Assembly: GCA_002455605.1 (NCBI GenBank)
Contig: DKLE01000019.1
Coordinates: 1-24,768, forward strand
Length of the DNA: 24,768 nt
Direction: 5' to 3'
Source: Firmicutes bacterium UBA6648
Lineage (GTDB): Bacteria > Bacillota > Clostridia > Peptostreptococcales > Anaerovoracaceae
In this document: positions 14,020 to 23,514 of the stretch, in pieces
Layout of the letters: every line of letters begins with the position of its first letter
Position numbering within the stretch: position 1 is the stretch's first letter
Program-made: the position numbers and the translations under genes
The notes under the pieces: model-generated
Told to the model about the DNA's origin: nothing
Database searches by the model: none
Seen by the model: only the letters and a program-made list of their open reading frames with translations

Positions 14020-16926
14020 TTGAAAAAGAACAAGAAGAGTCCGGCGATAATTTTGCTGGTGCTTATAATCCTGGTGGGACTGTTTGTCAGCCTGATAGGT
14101 TTTATCACCGATTTCTTATGGTTTAAAGAACTGAATTATGTCAGTGTATTTTTTACAAAACTGTTTACCCAGCTGAAAATTGGTATTCCTGCTTTTGTAA
14201 TAATTACTTTACTGGCATATTTATACTTGAAGATCTTGAAGAGAGGATATTTCAAGAAGGTTCAATCAAATGAAGCTGCCAATGAAAAAGCACTGAACCG
14301 AATAGCACTGGGATTGTCAGCAATATTTGGTGCATTGATTTCAACAACTGTAGCATCAAATTTATGGTTTCAAATATTGCAATATCTGAACAGTACAAAT
14401 TTTGATGTGAAGGATCCATTGTTCGGAAATGATGTAAGCTTTTATGTTTTTAAACTGCAGTTTATAAGCGGTTTGAACAGCATGGGATTAGGGCTTATCG
14501 TTGCTTTTGCCATATTAACATTGATTTTTTACACCGCACTGCTTTCTTTCAGAAAACCGCAATTTTTTGAAGGTACGGAAGCGGATTCAGATCCTACTTA
14601 TGGTGAAAACGATAATGTCAGACAGGGTAACTTCGGAAAATCCCGTTTTGGCGGACCTTTCGGCGACATTTTTGATAAACTCAATGAAGCCATGGGAGGA
14701 CAAGGTAGTACAGGCAGACCAATAAGGAGAAAAAAGAGTTTTGATGATAATAATTTTAAACAGCTTTTAAGTATTGCATCAAAGCAGATAAGTATTTTAG
14801 GCGTCTTGTTCTTTTTAATGGTTGGTGTAAACTTTATGCTGAAACAATATACGCTGTTGTTTACCAGCTCAGGCGGAGCTGTTTATGGGGCAGGGTTTAC
14901 CGATGTCAATGTTACGCTTTTACTTTACAGAGCATTGATGGTACTGTCAGTTGTGTCAGCTATTGTATTTGCTATCGGTATTTCAAAGAAAAAATATCGT
15001 GTTATTCTTACCGTCCCTGTTGTAATGATAGCAATCGGGTTTCTGGGAACCGGAGTAACTGTTCTGGTGCAGAATCTGATTGTTTCTCCGGATGAGATTA
15101 ATAAAGAGAGTGAATATCTAAGAAACAATATCAAGTACACACAGATGGCTTACAATCTTCAGGATGTCACGGTCAAGCCGTTCGCCGCAAGCAATACGTT
15201 GTCAAAAGATGATATTTTAAACAATGTGGAAACTATTTCCAATATTCGAATTAATGACTATGATCCGGCTCAAAAGTTTTACGGACAGACTCAGAGTATC
15301 AGAAGTTATTATGCTTTTAATGATGTAGATGTAGACAGATATTTAATTAACGGTGAATATACACAGACCTTCTTGGCAGCCAGAGAAATAGACGAAACAA
15401 AAATCAGGGCAGAATGGCTGAACAAGCATTTAAAGTATACTCATGGTTATGGAATAACCTTATCGAGAGTAGATAAGGTTACTGCCAGCGGCCAGCCGGA
15501 TATGCTGATATCCGGGATTCCCCCGGTATCTCAGGTAGAGGAAATAGAGATTACAAGACCGGAGATTTATTTTGGTGAATTTACAAATAATTATGTACTG
15601 ACTAATACCAATGAAGAGGAATTTGACTATCCAAACGGTAATGAAAACAAATACACCACTTATGAAGGTCATGCGGGGATTAAGATGAATCCTCTTAACC
15701 GGCTGATGTTTGCTATCAGGGAACAGAGCTTGAAATTGCTGGTTTCTACCAATATAACTAGCGATTCAAAGATCATTATTAACAGAAATATCGAACAGAG
15801 GGTTAAAAAATTAATGCCATATCTGGAGTATGATCAAGATCCTTATATTGTGACAGCTGACGGTAAGCTGTACTGGATGATCGATGCGTATACAGTGAGC
15901 AGAAATTATCCTTATTCAGAACCGTTTACAGAGACCGGTCACAATTATTTGAGAAATTCTGTCAAGGTTGTTATTGATGCTTATAATGGTGATACGTTCT
16001 TCTATCTGGTGGACGATAAAGACCCGATTGCAACCACTTATCAGAAGATTTACCCAAAAATGTTTAAGGATTTTAAGGAGATGCCGGAAGGTATCCAGTC
16101 GCATATAAGATATCCGAATAAACTGTTTAATGTTCAGGCAAACGTTTACAAACGTTATCACATGAATGACGTTAAGGTATTCTACCAAGATGAGGACCTT
16201 TGGGATATCGCAAATGAAATCTACGGTACAGATGAGATTACCATAACGCCTAATTATTACATTATGAAACTACCGGGAGAAACAAGCGCAGAATTCGTCA
16301 ATACAATCCCGTATACGCCAAAAAATAAAAAGAATATGACTGGATTGCTGGTGGCAAGAAATGATGGAGATAATTACGGAAAACTGGTTCTTTATCAATT
16401 GCCAAAAGACAAAACGGTTTACGGACCGATGCAGATAGAAGCACAGATTGACCAAAATACTGAGATTTCTAAAGAATTTTCTCTATGGAACTCATCCGGA
16501 TCTAAATACAGCAGAGGAAACCTGTTTATTATTCCAATTGAACAATCTTTGCTTTATGTAGAACCGGTATACCTGGAAGCTACCAATTCCAGTATTCCTG
16601 AAGTGAAAAGAGTAATTGTAGCTTATGGCGACAAGATCGCTTATAAAGAGACCTTAAGCGAAGCCTTAGATTCCCTGTTTGGAAACAACTCAACGATTAA
16701 GGCAGAGGAACCGGGGAATGGGGGCCAGCAGCCGCAAAATGTTTCACCGGATCAAATGTCTGTATCAGAGCTGATCCTTAAGGCAAACGAGGAATTTGAA
16801 TTAGCACAAAATGCCCAAAGGAATGGTGACTGGGCAAGCTATGGAGAGCATATAACGGCACTTGAAAAGTACTTGAAATTATTGTCTCCAAATGAAACCG
16901 CACAGCAGCAGGCTCAGGCAGAATAA
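14020..16926 (+). CDS. UPF0182 family membrane protein
   Basis: A 968-residue member of UPF0182 (COG1615), of unknown function. Seven predicted transmembrane helices lie at about 9-31, 54-74, 92-113, 151-175, 258-276, 299-321 and 326-352. Between helices 4 and 5 is a Gly-rich, charged cytoplasmic-like loop (181-245). Residues 355-880 make a large domain outside the membrane containing the conserved family segments QSIRSYYAFNDVDVDRY and HGYGITLSRVD. The C-terminal 80 residues are a low-complexity Gln/Pro linker and a helical region. Start is TTG 14020, with AAGGAGG 7 nt upstream. It begins 15 bp after pckA and shares its transcript, ending at a strong terminator. Confidence 0.9.
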   Translation: MKKNKKSPAIILLVLIILVGLFVSLIGFITDFLWFKELNYVSVFFTKLFTQLKIGIPAFVIITLLAYLYLKILKRGYFKKVQSNEAANEKALNRIALGLSAIFGALISTTVASNLWFQILQYLNSTNFDVKDPLFGNDVSFYVFKLQFISGLNSMGLGLIVAFAILTLIFYTALLSFRKPQFFEGTEADSDPTYGENDNVRQGNFGKSRFGGPFGDIFDKLNEAMGGQGSTGRPIRRKKSFDDNNFKQLLSIASKQISILGVLFFLMVGVNFMLKQYTLLFTSSGGAVYGAGFTDVNVTLLLYRALMVLSVVSAIVFAIGISKKKYRVILTVPVVMIAIGFLGTGVTVLVQNLIVSPDEINKESEYLRNNIKYTQMAYNLQDVTVKPFAASNTLSKDDILNNVETISNIRINDYDPAQKFYGQTQSIRSYYAFNDVDVDRYLINGEYTQTFLAAREIDETKIRAEWLNKHLKYTHGYGITLSRVDKVTASGQPDMLISGIPPVSQVEEIEITRPEIYFGEFTNNYVLTNTNEEEFDYPNGNENKYTTYEGHAGIKMNPLNRLMFAIREQSLKLLVSTNITSDSKIIINRNIEQRVKKLMPYLEYDQDPYIVTADGKLYWMIDAYTVSRNYPYSEPFTETGHNYLRNSVKVVIDAYNGDTFFYLVDDKDPIATTYQKIYPKMFKDFKEMPEGIQSHIRYPNKLFNVQANVYKRYHMNDVKVFYQDEDLWDIANEIYGTDEITITPNYYIMKLPGETSAEFVNTIPYTPKNKKNMTGLLVARNDGDNYGKLVLYQLPKDKTVYGPMQIEAQIDQNTEISKEFSLWNSSGSKYSRGNLFIIPIEQSLLYVEPVYLEATNSSIPEVKRVIVAYGDKIAYKETLSEALDSLFGNNSTIKAEEPGNGGQQPQNVSPDQMSVSELILKANEEFELAQNAQRNGDWASYGEHITALEKYLKLLSPNETAQQQAQAE

Positions 16927-16951
16927 ATTGATTTCCAATAGAATTATAAAA

Positions 16952-16987
16952 ATAGAGGGTGAATGAAAATCACCCTCTATCTTTTTG
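16952..16987 (+). terminator. Rho-independent terminator of the pckA-UPF0182 unit
   Basis: A perfect 11-bp stem ATAGAGGGTGA/TCACCCTCTAT (16952-16962 with 16970-16980), 7-nt loop, followed by CTTTTTG. Confidence 0.88.
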
Positions 16988-17149
16988 GGCAAATAAATTT
17001 ATTTTGTTGATAAAAAACAAAAAACTTATAAAAAACTGTTTAAAAAAAGATAAAGACGTAGTAAAATTAAAATATTATGGTTATTATTATATAAAGAAGC
17101 TATATGTGAGATTTATTCTTTTATATAGATACTTGATAAGGAGGGCAGC

Positions 17150-19060
17150 ATGCTGGCATACGATAAGATGTTATTCAATATTCCTGCAAAAGATCATGAG
17201 GCAGGGAAAATAAGGGAAATTTTAAACAGCCATCCGGAGGTTATGTTTGTCTCTCTAGTTGGTCTTGATATAGGCGGGCAAAATACGGATGAAAAGATCC
17301 CTGTTGTTAGATTTCTGGAGGATATGGAAAAGTTTTTAACCGAAGGGGTTCAGACGGATGGGTCCAGCGTAGTACTGCCTATTATTGCGGAATTAAACAA
17401 CGCGAAAGTAGATATTATTCCGGATTTAAGTGTCAATTGGTATGTGGATCACAATTTCGATTTTATTCACGAACCATCGGGCCTTCCGGTAGGAACTTTG
17501 AGAATTCCTTCATTCTTGGTACACAATGATACCAATGAAGTGGGTTCAAGAGTTATATTAAGAGATGCAATCGCAAAGATTAAAAAAGATTTATTGGTGC
17601 TGATAAAGGATAATCCATATGTGCTGGAGTATTTACCTATTCAATCTGCGGAGGAGATCGAGGAAATTATTCTGACCTGTGCCACAGAGCTGGAGTTCTG
17701 GGTAAAGACACCGGACGAAAAAGGTGACAGAGAAGAGCTTTCAACTGCGCAGGTTATGAAGGAGCAGTACTGGAAGAGAACCATCGGACCAGTTAGAACA
17801 GCTTTGGAAAAAACATTACTGCTTTTAGACAGATATGGCTTTGAAATGGAGATGGGACACAAAGAAGTCGGCGGAATCAAAGCAAAGCTAGGAAATTCCG
17901 GGAAATACGATCATATCATGGAACAGCTTGAAATTGACTGGAAATATGCTGATGCCATGCAGGCAGCGGACAATGAGAAGCAGGTTAAATATATTGTGAG
18001 AGATGTTTTCAGACTCCACGGTCTGGAGGTAACGTTCCGGGCAAAGCCAATTGATGGTGTTGCGGGAAGCGGAGAGCATACCCATTTAGGAGTAGCAGCT
18101 AAGCTTAAGAGCGGAAAGGTTGTAAGCCTGTTTGCACCAAAGGATATGAAAACAGAATTTCTAAATCCTATTGGATTCGGAGCACTCATGGGATTATTAA
18201 ACAATTATGAGGTTCTAAATCCGTTTATTACATCCACCAACGATGCCTTTAATCGACTAAAACCGGGCTATGAAGCTCCTGTCTGCATCGTTACTTCAAT
18301 CGGACACACTGCTCCCCAGCCGTCGAGAAACCGGACGGTCTTGATTGGTCTTGTACGGGACTTAAACAATCCGTTATCAACAAGATTCGAGCTGAGATCG
18401 CCGAATCCAAAGAGTAATACTTATTTGGTAATCGCTACTTCCTATATGGCTATCTTAGATGGAATCTCAAAGGCTCTAAGGGATAAGAAGACGCCGGAAC
18501 AGCTTTTGGGCTCTTTATCCAAGGGATATGGTGAAGAAGATTTTTATCTGGAAAAAAACAGAGAATACAGAAGCGAAAAAGATGTATTTGATGAATATAC
18601 GGCGGAAGAAAGGGATCGCTTGTTTGGAAAGGCACCTAGAACGGTTTGGGAAAATATATGTGCTTTTGACAACTACCCGGAAAAAATGCAGATTCTTCTA
18701 AAGGATGATGTGATAACTCCTTTAGATATCCAGTCATTTAAAAAAGCCACTTTAGATCAATGGGCTACGGAGCTGCATAACAGAATTATTCCGGATAATA
18801 TGGAATTGTTAAGAGAATGTGTTATGCTTCATAATGAGCATGACTGCGCCGATTATGACACCTATCTGTGGAATAAGGTTCACGAGCTCAGACATTATAT
18901 AGGAAGAGATACCTTAGATAAGAAGTGCCTGCTGACAAGAATTAAAAATGCTTTAGATGAAGGAGCGTATCAATTGGCTTCGGATCTTCAGCTGGAAATG
19001 CAGGAAAAGGTTCGCGAATTAAGAGATACATATACAAGATATGGGAAAAACATATTATAG
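17150..19060 (+). CDS. glnA: Glutamine synthetase (long clostridial form)
   Basis: A 636-residue enzyme that makes glutamine from glutamate, ammonia and ATP. The catalytic residues can be matched to type I GS: TELEF (Glu180, Glu182), HKEV (Glu239), QLEID (Glu261), GSGEHTH (His310), PGYEAP (Glu375), SRNRT (Arg393, Arg395) and RFELR (Glu414, Arg416). Two departures from type I are clear. About 13-15 extra residues sit between Glu239 and Glu261, and the C-terminus carries some 190 extra residues (from about 445), giving a length between type I (about 450) and type III (about 700). ATG has GGAGGG 5 nt upstream. serS follows after 22 bp. The 223-bp upstream spacer is AT-rich; nothing firm beyond the preceding terminator and the ribosome binding site was seen there. 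Confidence 0.88.
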   Translation: MLAYDKMLFNIPAKDHEAGKIREILNSHPEVMFVSLVGLDIGGQNTDEKIPVVRFLEDMEKFLTEGVQTDGSSVVLPIIAELNNAKVDIIPDLSVNWYVDHNFDFIHEPSGLPVGTLRIPSFLVHNDTNEVGSRVILRDAIAKIKKDLLVLIKDNPYVLEYLPIQSAEEIEEIILTCATELEFWVKTPDEKGDREELSTAQVMKEQYWKRTIGPVRTALEKTLLLLDRYGFEMEMGHKEVGGIKAKLGNSGKYDHIMEQLEIDWKYADAMQAADNEKQVKYIVRDVFRLHGLEVTFRAKPIDGVAGSGEHTHLGVAAKLKSGKVVSLFAPKDMKTEFLNPIGFGALMGLLNNYEVLNPFITSTNDAFNRLKPGYEAPVCIVTSIGHTAPQPSRNRTVLIGLVRDLNNPLSTRFELRSPNPKSNTYLVIATSYMAILDGISKALRDKKTPEQLLGSLSKGYGEEDFYLEKNREYRSEKDVFDEYTAEERDRLFGKAPRTVWENICAFDNYPEKMQILLKDDVITPLDIQSFKKATLDQWATELHNRIIPDNMELLRECVMLHNEHDCADYDTYLWNKVHELRHYIGRDTLDKKCLLTRIKNALDEGAYQLASDLQLEMQEKVRELRDTYTRYGKNIL

Positions 19061-19082
19061 ATAGAAAGAAGGAAATACAGAA

Positions 19083-20360
19083 ATGTTAGACATTAAAAGA
19101 ATCAGGGAAGAATATGATGCGGTGAAAGAAAGCGTTGAAAGAAGAGGAAAGGGAGACTTTGGTCTCAGCAATATTCCGGTACTTGATGAAAAAAGAAGAG
19201 CTTTACTTGCCAAAGTGGAAGCGATGAAGAATAAACAAAACCAAGATTCCAAGGAAATTCCTAAATTAAAAAAAGAAGGAAAAGATACATCGGCTCTGAT
19301 GGCAGAAATGAAAGCCTTGTCAGATGAAATTAAAGAATTGGACGTGGAAGTGAGCGCTGTGGAGGAAGAATTGAAGCAGACTCTGTTGAATGTTCCAAAT
19401 ACACCTAATCCAACTGTACCTTTGGGCAAGGATGATGCGGATAATCTGGAAATCAGAAAATGGGGAGAACCAAGAGTCTTTGACTTTGAGCATAAAGCTC
19501 ACTGGGATGTGGGAACAGAGCTGGACATTTTAGATTTTGACAGAGCAGCTAAAATTGCAGGAGCAAGATTTACCGTATATAAAGGTCTTGGAGCAAGACT
19601 GGAACGTGCTGTTATTAACTTCATGCTGAATCTTCACACAGAAGAGCATGGATTTACAGAAATTTTACCGCCGTTCATGGTGAACCGAGCAGCAATGACA
19701 GGGACTGGGCAGCTTCCTAAATTTGAAGATGATATGTTCCATGTACCCGCAAAGGATTTTTTCCTTATTCCTACAGCAGAAGTTCCGGTGACAAACCTGC
19801 TGATGGATGAGATTATTGACGGCGATCAGCTCCCTATTTATTATACCGCTTATACACCTTGCTTTAGAAAAGAAGCCGGTTCAGCGGGAAGAGACACAAG
19901 AGGGCTGATTAGACAGCACCAATTTAATAAAGTCGAAATGGTTAAGTTTGTTAAGCCGGAAACGTCCTATGAAGAGCTGGAATCTCTGACTGCAGCAGCA
20001 GAAGAGATATTAAAGAAGCTAGAAATTCCTTACCGTGTGGTTAAGCTAAGCTCCGGTGATTTAGGATTTTCATCGGCCATGACTTATGATATTGAGGTAT
20101 GGATGCCAAGCTATGGAAGATATGTTGAAATCTCATCATGTTCCAATTTTGAAAGCTATCAGGCGAGAAGAGGCAATATCCGATTCAGGCCGGAAGCTAA
20201 AGGGAAACCGGAATTTGTACACACATTAAACGGTTCTGGTCTTGCGGTGGGCAGAACAGTAGCCGCTATTTTGGAAAATTATCAGCAGGCAGATGGAAGT
20301 GTTGTTATTCCGGGAGCTTTAAAACCTTATATGGGCGTTGACAGGATCCAAAAGAAATAA
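19083..20360 (+). CDS. serS: Seryl-tRNA synthetase
   Basis: A 425-residue class II aminoacyl-tRNA synthetase charging tRNA-Ser. The N-terminal 100 residues form the tRNA-binding antiparallel coiled-coil arm (Lys/Glu heptads around 28-100). The catalytic core shows the serine-binding TAE (IPTAEVPVTN), motif 2 with FRKEAGSAGRDTRGLIRQHQF, and motif 3 LNGSGLAVGRT followed by AAILENYQ near the C-terminus. The length is standard. It follows the glutamine synthetase gene by 22 bp and is probably co-transcribed with it. No T-box precedes it directly. Confidence 0.96.
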   Translation: MLDIKRIREEYDAVKESVERRGKGDFGLSNIPVLDEKRRALLAKVEAMKNKQNQDSKEIPKLKKEGKDTSALMAEMKALSDEIKELDVEVSAVEEELKQTLLNVPNTPNPTVPLGKDDADNLEIRKWGEPRVFDFEHKAHWDVGTELDILDFDRAAKIAGARFTVYKGLGARLERAVINFMLNLHTEEHGFTEILPPFMVNRAAMTGTGQLPKFEDDMFHVPAKDFFLIPTAEVPVTNLLMDEIIDGDQLPIYYTAYTPCFRKEAGSAGRDTRGLIRQHQFNKVEMVKFVKPETSYEELESLTAAAEEILKKLEIPYRVVKLSSGDLGFSSAMTYDIEVWMPSYGRYVEISSCSNFESYQARRGNIRFRPEAKGKPEFVHTLNGSGLAVGRTVAAILENYQQADGSVVIPGALKPYMGVDRIQKK

Positions 20361-20384
20361 TTAAAGCATGAACGATTATAGAAT

Positions 20385-20409
20385 TGGGACTGTATAGATT
20401 ACAGTCCCA
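20385..20409 (+). terminator. Hairpin after serS (possible weak terminator)
   Basis: A perfect 10-bp stem TGGGACTGTA/TACAGTCCCA around a 5-nt loop. The following TAACTTAATTG is not a real T-tract, so this may be a mRNA 3'-stabilising hairpin or a leaky terminator before the symporter gene. Confidence 0.5.
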
Positions 20410-20461
20410 TAACTTAATTGTGCGGCACTTTTACACACTAAAAGAATAAAGGAGAAGTGAT

Positions 20462-21940
20462 TTGTTAACTATTGCTATCATATTTATACTGTATTTGGGA
20501 TTGATGATTGCCATCGGTTTTAAATTTTACAGTAAAACTGATGATCTCTCAGACTATATCCTGGGAGGCAGAAAATTAAACAGCTGGGTAACAGCCTTAT
20601 CAGCACAGGCCTCTGATATGAGCGGCTGGCTTTTGATAGGGTTACCGGGGACGGCATATATCCTCTATGAGGGAACCTCTGAAGCTATATGGACGGCTAT
20701 AGGCCTGCTGTTGGGTACATATTTAAATTGGCTTGTCGTTGCGAAAAGATTGAGAACTTACACACAGGTTTCAGGTAATGCTATAACACTGCCTGATTTT
20801 TTTGAAAATCGATTCCGGGATCATAAACATATAATTAAAAGCATTTCTGCTATTTTTACAGTAATATTTTTCTTAGTTTATACCTCCTCTCAGTTTGCTG
20901 CGGGAGGAAAGCTGTTTAATACGATTTTTGGTATGGATTATACCACAGGACTGATTATCGGGGCAGTGATCATTCTTGCATATACTGCACTGGGTGGATT
21001 TAACGCCGTTTGCTGGACCGATTCAATCATGGGAGGCACTATGTTTATCGCCCTCATAGCTGTTCCCATTGTGGCGGTATTCAATATGGGCGGGCTGGAT
21101 GCCGTATCAGAACGATTGGCTGCCTTGACACCGGAATCCCTTGGGCTGTTTCCGAAAGTCAACGGAACTATTAATACCATGCTTCTGGCATCTTCTTTAG
21201 GCTGGGGGCTGGGGTATTTTGGCCAGCCGCATATTCTGGTAAGATTTATGGCTATCGAGTCCCCTGAAATGATTAAAAAGTCCAGAATCATTGCGATGAT
21301 CTGGGTTATCATCACCTTATGGGCTGCGGTTGCTATAGGTGTGATCGGAAAAGCTTATATGCCGGATCTGGTTGACGGTGAAACCATTTATATGGCTATG
21401 ATAAATGATATGTTTAATCCGGTAGTGGCGGGACTGCTTCTTTGTGCCATATTGGCGGCTATTATGAGCACGGCCAGTTCTCAACTTCTGGTAACCGCTT
21501 CTTCTGTCTCCAAAGATCTTTATGCAACTGTTTTTAAAAAGGATACAGAGGGAAGCGACATTGTTTGGGCCAGCAGAATTACGGTGGTAATTGTAACATT
21601 AATCGCCATTTTTATCGCATTGAATCCGAGCAGTTCTGTATTTGGTCTGGTATCTTGCGCTTGGGGTGGATTTGGTGCTGCTTTTGGACCGCTCATCCTC
21701 TTTGCCCTTTTCTGGAGAAGAATGACGGTACATGGAGCCATAGCAGGAATGATTGTAGGTGGTGTGACTGATATATTTTGGTATTTACAGTCAGGAGGAA
21801 TCTTTGATATCTACGAGATCATACCGGGCTTTGTATTTTCCTCTATAGCAATTGTAGCGGTCAGCCTGTGCAGCAAAGTACCGAGAGAAATAATTTTAGA
21901 GTTTGATGAAGCCAGAAGAATGGCAAAAGAGGCTCGATGA
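20462..21940 (+). CDS. putP: Sodium/solute symporter, PutP family (proline:Na+ symporter)
   Basis: A 492-residue membrane transporter of the solute:sodium symporter family with about 12-13 transmembrane helices. PutP signatures are visible: SDYILGGRKLNSWVTALSAQ, then the Na+-site segment ASDMSGWLLIGLPG in helix 2, and the STASSQLLVTASS stretch of helix 9 that supplies the other Na+ ligands. QPHILVRFMA is also typical of proline carriers. It takes up proline with Na+; proline can serve as an electron acceptor in amino-acid fermenters. Start is TTG 20462, with GGAG 7 nt upstream. It stands alone between the serS hairpin and its own strong terminator. Confidence 0.93.
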   Translation: MLTIAIIFILYLGLMIAIGFKFYSKTDDLSDYILGGRKLNSWVTALSAQASDMSGWLLIGLPGTAYILYEGTSEAIWTAIGLLLGTYLNWLVVAKRLRTYTQVSGNAITLPDFFENRFRDHKHIIKSISAIFTVIFFLVYTSSQFAAGGKLFNTIFGMDYTTGLIIGAVIILAYTALGGFNAVCWTDSIMGGTMFIALIAVPIVAVFNMGGLDAVSERLAALTPESLGLFPKVNGTINTMLLASSLGWGLGYFGQPHILVRFMAIESPEMIKKSRIIAMIWVIITLWAAVAIGVIGKAYMPDLVDGETIYMAMINDMFNPVVAGLLLCAILAAIMSTASSQLLVTASSVSKDLYATVFKKDTEGSDIVWASRITVVIVTLIAIFIALNPSSSVFGLVSCAWGGFGAAFGPLILFALFWRRMTVHGAIAGMIVGGVTDIFWYLQSGGIFDIYEIIPGFVFSSIAIVAVSLCSKVPREIILEFDEARRMAKEAR

Positions 21941-21949
21941 TATTATACA

Positions 21950-21990
21950 AAATAGAAAAACTGTCTAAATTTTAGACAGTTTTTCTATTT
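21950..21990. terminator. Strong hairpin terminator after putP
   Basis: AAATAGAAAAACTGTCTAAA at 21950-21969 is perfectly complementary to 21971-21990, so the hairpin has about 17 bp with a small loop and both A- and T-runs. It would stop transcription from either side. Confidence 0.88.
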
Positions 21991-22086
21991 GTGTTTAAAT
22001 TTTATACAACTGAAAAAAATTATCTATTTCCCCTATGCAAATAAAAAAGTAAAATAACTAAAGATGAGAAGAAGGAGGCTACGAAA

Positions 22087-23496
22087 GTGAAGAAAAAATA
22101 TATTTGTATGGTACTGGCGGCGAGCTTAACCCTGGGATCCGCAGTTACCGCTTTGGCAGCAGCAAATACAGTTGCAGCAGAAGCTGCTGATTCAAGGACA
22201 GCGGCGGCAACCAGCGGAGGGATAGCTACATCCACAGCAGAAGTTAGTACTACAGAGCCAGCAATCACTACAACTGGAGCGGCCGTAACAGCTACAAATT
22301 CAGCAATTGTTACAACAGATGCAGCTGTAACAACTTCAGGTACAGCCATTAATGGAATTGAGCTGCCCAAAAAAACGGAGACCAAGAAGCTTTCTCTTGC
22401 GGAAGCTATTAAAATAATGAAAACAACTGGATCCTCAGCGGAAGCGGCGGAGCTACATAAGCAATCGGATATAGCGGTGGGAAATGGATACTCAGAAACA
22501 GTAAGCAAAATTAAGAAAACAGAAGATAGTTTGGATGCATTATCACAGGCTCCAGATGCGTGGGTAGAAGCAAAGTATGGCAAAAGCGTGGTTGAAATGG
22601 CCTATGAGGCTCAAGTTGCTGGTGCTACTTCCAATAATAAAAAAATAATGCAGATTAGACGTGACTTTGCCAGACAAAATACAGAAAACAATTACCAAGC
22701 AGAGATGAATCAAATTGAAGCGGATACTATCAGCATCTACTATAAGGTTCTGCTTGCACAGGATAATTTAAAAATTGCAAAAGAGAATCTGGTGACCCAG
22801 CAGACCACACTGAAGAATGTGGAAGCCAAGAAAGCAGTGGGACTTTTATCGAAGAAAGACGTTTTGCAGGCAAAATCTTCAGTAGCGAATGCAGAAAGTG
22901 GAGTGAGAAACGCCGAGACTCAACTAAAATATGCAAAAATGTCTTTTAATTATTTACTGGGTTACAATGTCCAGCAGGAAGTGATCTTCACAGATACGCT
23001 GGAAAGTATTACATCAGCATCTGCAATAACTCCTGCTGACACTGGAGTACAAAATGCTTTAAATAACCGGATCGAGCTAAAAGGCGCTAATTTCGCAATT
23101 AAAGTATATGAAATTCTGCTGGATGATGTGAAAGCATATCCGAAAAATTCATCCACTTATTTAAATGCAAAAATAAATTTGGCTGAATCAGAAAAAACAG
23201 CAAAAGATGCTTACAGCAAGATCGAAATCGATATAAGAAATAAATACGATTTAGTCCAGGATAAAAAGAAGGCTGTTGAGGCCGCTAAGGAGCTCCTTAC
23301 CTATGCAACAGAAGGGGAAAGGCTTATACAGCTTACAAATGAAGAGGGCATGAGCACAGTAGAAGAACTCCTGACGACGCAAGTAAGTGCATACAAAGCA
23401 AAATTAAACCTAGCGAATGCTAACTCGGAATATGCATTGGCTTTAAAGAGCTACGAATTTGCACAAGGGGTGGGAACTACAAGAATCCCATTATAA
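22087..23496 (+). CDS. TolC-family (OEP-like) protein with Ala/Thr-rich N-terminal linker
   Basis: A 469-residue secreted protein. A signal peptide is clear (MKKK start, hydrophobic core, cut near ALA-A at 24-25). Residues 28-95 are a low-complexity Ala/Thr/Ser linker with an imperfect 14-residue repeat (EPAITTTGAAVTAT, then NSAIVTTDAAVTTS). Residues 101-469 read like the outer-membrane efflux protein family: LSLAEAIKIM opening, long coiled-coil helices (KENLVTQQTTLKNVEAKKAVG with LLSKKDVLQAKSSVANAE), and a second half ending ANANSEYALALKSYEFAQGVG. TolC trimers export solutes across an outer membrane in Gram-negatives; what such proteins do in apparently single-membrane Clostridia is unsettled. 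Start is GTG 22087, with AAGGAGG 8 nt upstream. An HlyD-type gene downstream supports an export role. Confidence 0.8.
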   Translation: MKKKYICMVLAASLTLGSAVTALAAANTVAAEAADSRTAAATSGGIATSTAEVSTTEPAITTTGAAVTATNSAIVTTDAAVTTSGTAINGIELPKKTETKKLSLAEAIKIMKTTGSSAEAAELHKQSDIAVGNGYSETVSKIKKTEDSLDALSQAPDAWVEAKYGKSVVEMAYEAQVAGATSNNKKIMQIRRDFARQNTENNYQAEMNQIEADTISIYYKVLLAQDNLKIAKENLVTQQTTLKNVEAKKAVGLLSKKDVLQAKSSVANAESGVRNAETQLKYAKMSFNYLLGYNVQQEVIFTDTLESITSASAITPADTGVQNALNNRIELKGANFAIKVYEILLDDVKAYPKNSSTYLNAKINLAESEKTAKDAYSKIEIDIRNKYDLVQDKKKAVEAAKELLTYATEGERLIQLTNEEGMSTVEELLTTQVSAYKAKLNLANANSEYALALKSYEFAQGVGTTRIPL

Positions 23497-23514
23497 TAAA
23501 AACAGTGTTAGCTG

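Noticed and set aside
16959..17213. 84-codon plus-strand frame before the glutamine synthetase gene
   Set aside because: It starts inside the terminator hairpin, lacks a ribosome binding site, has Lys/Tyr/Ile composition of AT-rich spacer and overlaps the well-supported glutamine synthetase start in another frame.
22020..22583. 187-codon open frame on the minus strand opposite the TolC-like gene, rich in Ala/Val/Ser
   Set aside because: It mirrors the Ala/Thr-rich codons of the plus-strand gene, runs through the start and ribosome binding site region of that gene, and has no ribosome binding site of its own.
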